A DNA stretch of 12,425 nucleotides from Flavobacteriaceae bacterium UBA7446 (GTDB taxonomy: Bacteria > Bacteroidota > Bacteroidia > Flavobacteriales > Flavobacteriaceae), in contig DLPY01000060.1 of the NCBI GenBank assembly GCA_002478685.1, positions 11,925 through 24,349 on the forward strand, in the 5' to 3' direction. The notes beneath the pieces are model-generated. The model ran no database searches and was not told where the DNA came from. It saw only the letters and a program-made list of their open reading frames with translations. This document shows positions 7,292 through 12,425 of this stretch, in pieces (positions within the stretch are counted from its first letter, which is position 1; every line of letters begins with the position of its first letter). Position numbers and translations under genes: made by a program.

Positions 7292-7317
7292 TGAAAAATA
7301 GGAGTAGGGTTAATTTA

Positions 7318-10056
7318 CTAGAACCAACTTCTGGAAAATAGTTGAACTAACGACGAAGGTTTTAAGGATAGTTGAAATCTAATTTGCTTTGGGTAAGCCC
7401 TTTTTGACATTAAATTTCCTGTAGCATCATAGAGGGGAAAATGTATTTCGAAAAAATCTGGAATCAAATTAAAAGATACACCAGTACCCCAGTGCGTATG
7501 TGTTTTTTGCTTACTGTTTTTTATCCAACCAATCTCGACATAGCCTTCTATCCATTGCCAAAGCGTGATTGAGGATTGAGCTGTGATGAGCCATTTATTG
7601 GAACTTTTAACATTACCGGCAGTTCTTAAAGCCCCTTCTGCCTTGATGTATTGTTGAGAAAAGAACCCTTCCGTTTCAGAACGTCCGTATAAATCGTACT
7701 GAAATAAATAATCGTTTACGCGAGAGCTGTTATAATCAAAATAATTGTCGTTTGATTTATTTTGAAAAAACCCACCCGCAAAAACACGGAACGTAGCCCT
7801 TCGGTTTGGTAAATAATAGGCGATATACTCAGATTCTGCACTAATTTTTTTAAAGGTATTTGCCCATTGTAATTCTGTTTTATAGGATATGTTTTGAAGC
7901 GCATTGCCACTTTTAGATTGAAATGAAGCCAAGCTAACACCATAATTCCTTCGATTGTCGTCTTTTGGTAAATCTTCAAGTAGTACCGATATATGACGTA
8001 TTAAAAAGAACGTGCGATCATTTTGCTGAATACCGTTAGGTCTAAAATAAAATTGAATAGAAGGACTAAAGCTGCTATATCGTTTTTCTTGTGCATAGTG
8101 ATAAGATGAGCCAAAAAGAGTAAATCTAGTAAGGTAATGCGATTTTTTATTGTGATAAAGACTGCCAACCACGTAACCCATTCCATTTGCTTGAGTGCTT
8201 TTAGTGCCAATTTGAGGGCTGAGTTTAAATTTGAAATTATTGTTTAGCAAGCTACTATTGCCAACTCTCAAACCTGCTAAAAGCCCGTCATAGACATTGT
8301 AGCCAAGCTCTGGAGTTAGCAATAGCACTGATGTGCCACTTTGGGGAATATCTTGAAATAGTCGCAGTCGCAAATTGTTTCTAAAAATTTTCTTCCCTAG
8401 ATTGTAACTGTTATTGTTTAATTTTAATTCGGGGATGAAATGAGTTTTATTTAAAATGAGTGATTTAGTAGTTTTCTTATCGAAAACATCCTCATAGGGT
8501 AAATTATCATTGGGAATCCAAAGGGTATTTTCTTCGCCATTTGGTTTTATTACAGTTAAAGGTATAACTGTGTTTTTCTGCGTATCGCTGATGGTTATTT
8601 TAAACTGACCATCATTTACTTTTTTTGCTAAAAGTGATAAATCACTGTTGTTGTTTTGGTGGACGTAATGATTAAAAAACCAATCGATTGGTTTATCCGT
8701 TTTAGTCTTTAATTCATTTTTTAGTCCAACATCTAATCTATTGCTTTTAGGTGCTGTTTTTATTGCTTCCAAAACAGTATTGTCTCCCAAATAGGATTCC
8801 AGATAAAGTAGTGCTAATGCGGCTCGGTACGGGTTTGCTAACCTGCGATTGTAGCGTGTTAGTTCATTTTGAGGAGTAACTAAAGACTGCCCCCTGTTTT
8901 TGTTTGCTGATACGTTTGCCGTAATCTCCCAACTCCTGTAATAGGGTGCCTGTGTAAAGTGATGTTTTTTGATAATGGGCCAGTTGCTAAGACTTCCAGT
9001 CATTTTTAAATCAGGGTAATAGGAATTTACATATTGTTGCCATAAAAAATAGGGCAAACCTTCTGTAATCCACGCTGCATCCTTGGGCTGATTAATAAAC
9101 CGACTCTGAATGTATTCTTCCAAAATGGCTTTCAACAATTTTAACTCAACAACCTGATTTTTATCAAAGGCATCCACAAACTTCGGCATAGACTCTAAAG
9201 ATAAAAGTGGTTTTTGCGAATAGTCTTTTTGAAATGCCAATAGTACTTGTGGTTGGTCTGATGGAAACAACTCTTGAATAAATGCCGAAATACGAGTCAA
9301 CGTATCATTAAAATCACCTAAATTCTCGTTGGGTAGCATATCTGAAATAAGTTCATATTTCCCAGATGTAATACGCATATAGGTGTCTTTCGTTGTTAAA
9401 AGAAGTGGTGAGTAGTCGCTGTTGTTTTGAATTGGAAGTATAGTGTTGATTTTCTTAGGAACATGAAGGCGGTACGAAATTTTAGTATCTATAGTATTTG
9501 GCTTACCTAAACCTAAGTTGCTATCTTTTATCCAATTGCCGTTTGGGTATTGCGAAGCAAGAACCAAATGCCAGTGCTTAGCATGAATCTCTTTTTTTGA
9601 AATACCATATTTAAAAATACTTGCGTTTGGTAGCTTAACAGTATAGCGAATCACAAAAGAAAATGTCGCTTTTGGTACAACATACTCTGGCAACGTAACT
9701 TCAATAATATCAATATCATCTGGAAGCCGTTTCCATGATAAATTATTTTTGTTGTGACGAATTTCTGATATAATGGTATATCCTCGATTTTTCTTGTTAG
9801 CTCGAATCAGTTTATAATCGAATTCATTTGCTAAAAACTTCCCTAATGGACTTCGCTCCGAAGCATGGGCATGGTTCCAATCAAGTAGTGTGATTTTATC
9901 AACATTAACATCGCTCGTGTTTGTCCAGCGAATCTCTTGGGTGATATTAAGTGGACTAGATCCACCATCCCAATTTACATCTAGAATATATGTGTTTTGT
10001 GCACTCAAAACGGCACAGAAAACAAGCGAAACAGAAATGAAAAGGATGTTACGCAT
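7318..10056 (-). CDS. Secreted M1-peptidase-like protein with C-terminal beta-barrel; HEXXH site lost
   Basis: A 912-residue protein with a signal peptide (FISVSLVFCAVLSAQ, cleaved near 19-20). Residues about 20-240 resemble the beta-rich N-terminal domain of M1 aminopeptidases. A helical region of about 250-470 has the M1 outline but not its catalysis. WITEGLPYF (329-337) matches the WxxEG helix that bears the third zinc ligand (E332). Counting back the usual 19 residues, the HEXXH position reads KAILE (309-313), and no GxMEN exopeptidase motif is seen. From about 550 to the end the sequence turns into alternating polar/aromatic strands ending in Phe, as expected of an outer-membrane barrel. 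So it is probably a non-catalytic, surface-associated protein of unknown role. Its ATG directly abuts the stop of the LOG gene (TAAATG). Confidence is high that the gene is real and exported, moderate for M1 kinship and the barrel. Confidence 0.75.
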   Translation of the reverse strand: MRNILFISVSLVFCAVLSAQNTYILDVNWDGGSSPLNITQEIRWTNTSDVNVDKITLLDWNHAHASERSPLGKFLANEFDYKLIRANKKNRGYTIISEIRHNKNNLSWKRLPDDIDIIEVTLPEYVVPKATFSFVIRYTVKLPNASIFKYGISKKEIHAKHWHLVLASQYPNGNWIKDSNLGLGKPNTIDTKISYRLHVPKKINTILPIQNNSDYSPLLLTTKDTYMRITSGKYELISDMLPNENLGDFNDTLTRISAFIQELFPSDQPQVLLAFQKDYSQKPLLSLESMPKFVDAFDKNQVVELKLLKAILEEYIQSRFINQPKDAAWITEGLPYFLWQQYVNSYYPDLKMTGSLSNWPIIKKHHFTQAPYYRSWEITANVSANKNRGQSLVTPQNELTRYNRRLANPYRAALALLYLESYLGDNTVLEAIKTAPKSNRLDVGLKNELKTKTDKPIDWFFNHYVHQNNNSDLSLLAKKVNDGQFKITISDTQKNTVIPLTVIKPNGEENTLWIPNDNLPYEDVFDKKTTKSLILNKTHFIPELKLNNNSYNLGKKIFRNNLRLRLFQDIPQSGTSVLLLTPELGYNVYDGLLAGLRVGNSSLLNNNFKFKLSPQIGTKSTQANGMGYVVGSLYHNKKSHYLTRFTLFGSSYHYAQEKRYSSFSPSIQFYFRPNGIQQNDRTFFLIRHISVLLEDLPKDDNRRNYGVSLASFQSKSGNALQNISYKTELQWANTFKKISAESEYIAYYLPNRRATFRVFAGGFFQNKSNDNYFDYNSSRVNDYLFQYDLYGRSETEGFFSQQYIKAEGALRTAGNVKSSNKWLITAQSSITLWQWIEGYVEIGWIKNSKQKTHTHWGTGVSFNLIPDFFEIHFPLYDATGNLMSKRAYPKQIRFQLSLKPSSLVQLFSRSWF

Positions 10057-10731
10057 TTAGAAGTTCGTCGTAAAAGTGTTTTTTGTGTGGAATTGAACTA
10101 CATGCGCAACGGCTTCGTCAACGTCATCCACCACTTTAATCAAGTTTAAATCCTCGGGACTGATATTTTCATATTCCTCCAAAAGGGTTGTTTTAATCCA
10201 ATCTATTAGTCCAGACCAGAAATCAGAACCAAAAAGTACAATGGGAAACTTGGTGATTTTTTCTGTTTGGATAAGTGTTAATGCTTCAAAAAGTTCGTCT
10301 AAGGTGCCAAAGCCTCCGGGCATTACAACAAAAGCCTGCGCATATTTGATAAACATCACTTTTCTAACAAAAAAATAATCGAAATTAATGAGCTTATCTT
10401 TGTCAATATACGGATTGTCTACTTGCTCAAATGGCAAATCAATATTAAGTCCAACAGATGTTCCGCCACCTTGCTGCGCACCTTTGTTCGCGGCTTCCAT
10501 AAGCCCCGGACCACCACCCGTAATCACCCCAAAACCATGTTGTACTATCTTTTCGGCAATCTCAACAGTTTGTTGGTAAACAGGGTGGTCGGATTTTGTT
10601 CGCGCCGAACCAAAAATAGACACACAGGGCTCAATAAGTCCCATTTGCTCAAATCCATTCACAAATTCCCCCATGATTTTAAACAGCAACCATGAGCTAC
10701 TTGATTTCATTTCTGTCCATGCTTTTTCCAT
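10057..10731 (-). CDS. LOG-family (TIGR00730) nucleotide 5'-monophosphate phosphoribohydrolase
   Basis: A 224-residue cytoplasmic Rossmann-fold enzyme of the Lonely Guy (LOG) group, which cleaves the N-glycosidic bond of nucleoside 5'-monophosphates to release base and ribose 5-phosphate. In plants LOG activates cytokinins; bacterial relatives act mainly on purine nucleotides. The two family signatures are intact: GGGPGLMEAANKGA (72-85) and PGGFGTLDE (138-146), the latter carrying the catalytic glutamate. FVRKVMF (121-127) supplies the conserved Arg-Lys. CVSIFGSARTKSD (36-48) begins the first Rossmann strand. Length suits the single-domain type rather than the longer PpnN/YgdH. The ATG at 10731 lies 5 bases after the uvrA stop and the TAA touches the ATG of the M1-like gene, so it is the middle gene of a tight operon. 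Confidence 0.92.
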   Translation of the reverse strand: MEKAWTEMKSSSSWLLFKIMGEFVNGFEQMGLIEPCVSIFGSARTKSDHPVYQQTVEIAEKIVQHGFGVITGGGPGLMEAANKGAQQGGGTSVGLNIDLPFEQVDNPYIDKDKLINFDYFFVRKVMFIKYAQAFVVMPGGFGTLDELFEALTLIQTEKITKFPIVLFGSDFWSGLIDWIKTTLLEEYENISPEDLNLIKVVDDVDEAVAHVVQFHTKNTFTTNF

Positions 10732-10736
10732 AGGTA

Positions 10737-12425
10737 TTATAGTTTAAGTTCTTGACGTAAAAATCGCGCAGTATGACTTGATTTGTGGAGTGAAACTTCT
10801 TCAGGTGTTCCCATACAGCAAATTTCTCCTCCTTTTGTGCCTCCTTCTGGACCAATGTCCACAATATAATCCATTTGTTTTATCACATCCAAATTGTGTT
10901 CAATGATAATCATCGTGTTTCCTTTATCTACCAACTTGTTTAAAACGTTCATCAGCACACGAATGTCTTCAAAGTGCAGCCCCGTTGTTGGCTCATCCAA
11001 AATGTATAGCGTTTTGCCCGTGTCTTTTTTGGAAAGTTCAGCAGCAAGTTTTATGCGTTGCGCTTCGCCGCCCGAAAGGGTTGTGGATTGTTGTCCTAAC
11101 GTAATGTAGCCAAGCCCAACATCTTGTATGGTTTTTAATTTTCGATAGATTTTGGGATAAGGTTCAAAAAATCGACATGCGTCGTTTATGGTCATTTCCA
11201 GCACATCGTTGATACTTTTATTACGATAACGAATTTCAATCGTTTCACGATTAAAGCGTTTTCCGTGGCAGTCATCACATGGCACATATACATCTGGCAA
11301 AAAGTTCATTTCAATGGTTTTCACTCCTGCGCCCTGACAGGTCTCACACCTACCCCCTTTTACATTAAAACTAAATCTACCGGGTTTGTATCCACGAATC
11401 ATCGCTTCTGGCGTCATTGTAAACAATTGACGTATCTCTCCAAAAACTCCCGTATAAGTAACAGGGTTACTCCGTGGTGTTCTGCCAATAGGTGATTGAT
11501 TTATATCAATAACTTTATCGATGTGTTCCAATCCATCAATAGCGCCGTAGGGGAGTGGCTTTTTTACCGCCTTAAAGAAATATTGATTTAAAATGGGATA
11601 AAGCGTTTCGTTTATCAACGTTGATTTTCCACTACCCGAAACGCCTGTAACACCAATCATACTTCCTAATGGAAGTTTTAGTGTTACATTTTTGAGGTTG
11701 TTTCCTGTACATGCTTTTAGGGTGAGTGTTTTTCCATTTCCTTTGCGTCGTTGGGAAGGAATTTCAATCTGTTTTTTTCCTGTTAGATAAGCCGCAGTAT
11801 CGGAATTTAGCGAGCTGATTTTTTTTGGTGAAGAAGCGGCAATTACATTGCCCCCATGATGCCCTGCGCCCGGACCCATATCTATCAAATAATCTGATTT
11901 TAGCATGATGTCTTTGTCGTGTTCCACTACAATCACTGAGTTGCCAATGTCTCGCAGTTGCATCAGCGATTCAATTAGCTTTTCGTTATCTCGTTGGTGT
12001 AATCCAATGCTGGGCTCATCCAAAATATAGAGCACGCCTACCAGTTGGGCACCAATTTGTGTTGCAAGCCTAATGCGCTGCGCCTCGCCACCAGAAAGCG
12101 ATTTGGCACTGCGATTAAGGGATAAGTAGTCCAATCCAACGTCCAACAAAAACTTCAGTCGCTTTTCAATTTCTAGCAATACTTCGTACGCAATGGCACG
12201 CTGTTTATCGCTTAACTTTTTAGAAATTCCTTTAATCCAATGGTGCAATGTAGCAATATCCATTTGCGTGAGGTCTGCAATACTTTTGTTGTCAATTCTA
12301 AAAAATAAGGCTTCTTTTCGGAGTCGCGCACCATCGCACTCTGGGCAAGAGATTTCATCCATAAATCCTTTAGCCCAACGCTTTAAGGCACTGGTGTGTG
12401 CTTCGTTGTATTGATGTTCAAGAAA
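10737..12425 (-). CDS. uvrA: UvrA, excinuclease ABC subunit A, C-terminal 562 residues (5' end outside window)
   Basis: The DNA-damage sensor ATPase of nucleotide excision repair, which loads UvrB at lesions. The frame is open to base 12425 (FLEHQYNEAHTSALKRWAKG precedes MDEISCPEC), so the ATG at 12362 is internal; about 380-400 N-terminal residues, including the first Walker A, are missing. Numbering the visible part from its first residue, the second half of ATPase 1 has SLSGGEAQRIRLA (109-121) and LYILDEPSIGLHQRDN (132-147). ATPase 2 is complete: GVSGSGKST (261-269), a zinc finger with C360, C363, C383 and C386, LSGGEAQRIKLA (450-461) and LYILDEPTTGLHFED (473-487). No key residue is lost. 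The protein ends RQELKL, close to the usual UvrA end. It is the first visible gene of the run with the LOG and M1-like genes. Confidence 0.97.
   Translation of the reverse strand, partial: FLEHQYNEAHTSALKRWAKGFMDEISCPECDGARLRKEALFFRIDNKSIADLTQMDIATLHHWIKGISKKLSDKQRAIAYEVLLEIEKRLKFLLDVGLDYLSLNRSAKSLSGGEAQRIRLATQIGAQLVGVLYILDEPSIGLHQRDNEKLIESLMQLRDIGNSVIVVEHDKDIMLKSDYLIDMGPGAGHHGGNVIAASSPKKISSLNSDTAAYLTGKKQIEIPSQRRKGNGKTLTLKACTGNNLKNVTLKLPLGSMIGVTGVSGSGKSTLINETLYPILNQYFFKAVKKPLPYGAIDGLEHIDKVIDINQSPIGRTPRSNPVTYTGVFGEIRQLFTMTPEAMIRGYKPGRFSFNVKGGRCETCQGAGVKTIEMNFLPDVYVPCDDCHGKRFNRETIEIRYRNKSINDVLEMTINDACRFFEPYPKIYRKLKTIQDVGLGYITLGQQSTTLSGGEAQRIKLAAELSKKDTGKTLYILDEPTTGLHFEDIRVLMNVLNKLVDKGNTMIIIEHNLDVIKQMDYIVDIGPEGGTKGGEICCMGTPEEVSLHKSSHTARFLRQELKL

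Noticed and set aside
7716..8210. Same-strand frames of 87 and 69 codons inside the M1-like gene, possible frameshift remnants
   Set aside because: The main 912-residue frame is continuous with consistent strand-like composition; the alternative frames are shadows without family features.
10388..11495. Several plus-strand frames of 63-90 codons antisense to the LOG gene and uvrA
   Set aside because: They are shadows of strongly conserved minus-strand genes and have no recognisable motifs of their own.
12300..12362. ATG at 12362 as the start of uvrA
   Set aside because: The frame stays open to the window edge and the upstream residues continue a UvrA-like sequence, while the protein from 12362 would lack half of ATPase 1.

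Overview
The window looks like an ordinary, gene-dense chromosomal segment of a member of the Bacteroidota, probably Flavobacteriales. The lineage is inferred, not proven. It rests on AT-rich, tightly packed genes, no obvious Shine-Dalgarno sequences, a TAnnTTTG-type -7 box before one gene, a signal peptide ending in SAQ, a single-chain E1 alpha/beta 2-oxoacid dehydrogenase, and an orphan HsdR-N-type protein divergent from holA. I see no phage, transposon, integron, CRISPR, tRNA or rRNA. No stretch longer than about 80 bases lacks a gene.

Layout, left to right. (1) 1-1271, minus: the first 423 codons of an acyl-CoA carboxylase carboxyltransferase (methylcrotonyl/geranyl-CoA type), cut by the window edge. 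(2) 1351-2368, plus: a 53-codon reading frame whose end overlaps the GTG start of a membrane di-iron fatty acid hydroxylase/sterol desaturase family protein. (3) 2443-3839, minus: a stand-alone HsdR N-terminal-like nuclease-fold protein, then a family 2 glycosyltransferase, sharing an ATGA overlap. (4) 3868-4869, plus: DNA polymerase III delta (holA), probably starting at TTG. (5) 4866-12425, minus: the C-terminal 562 residues of UvrA, a LOG-family nucleotide phosphoribohydrolase, a secreted M1-peptidase-like protein with a C-terminal beta-barrel, and a fused E1 dehydrogenase whose stop codon interlocks with that of holA.

How they fit together. uvrA, the LOG gene and the M1-like gene have gaps of 5 and 0 bases and probably share a transcript. 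The E1 gene follows after 43 bases and has its own candidate -7 box. DNA repair and replication genes (uvrA, holA) sit among genes for central or branched-chain metabolism (E1, acyl-CoA carboxylase), membrane lipid modification and surface glycan synthesis. I see no single pathway joining them.

Nothing here is clearly a new defence or mobile system. The items most worth a second look are: the M1-like outer-membrane protein that has lost its HEXXH zinc site; the E1 enzyme with an apparent exchange of Asp and Asn at its two cofactor-metal positions; the orphan HsdR-N protein coupled to a glycosyltransferase; and the small reading frame coupled to the hydroxylase.
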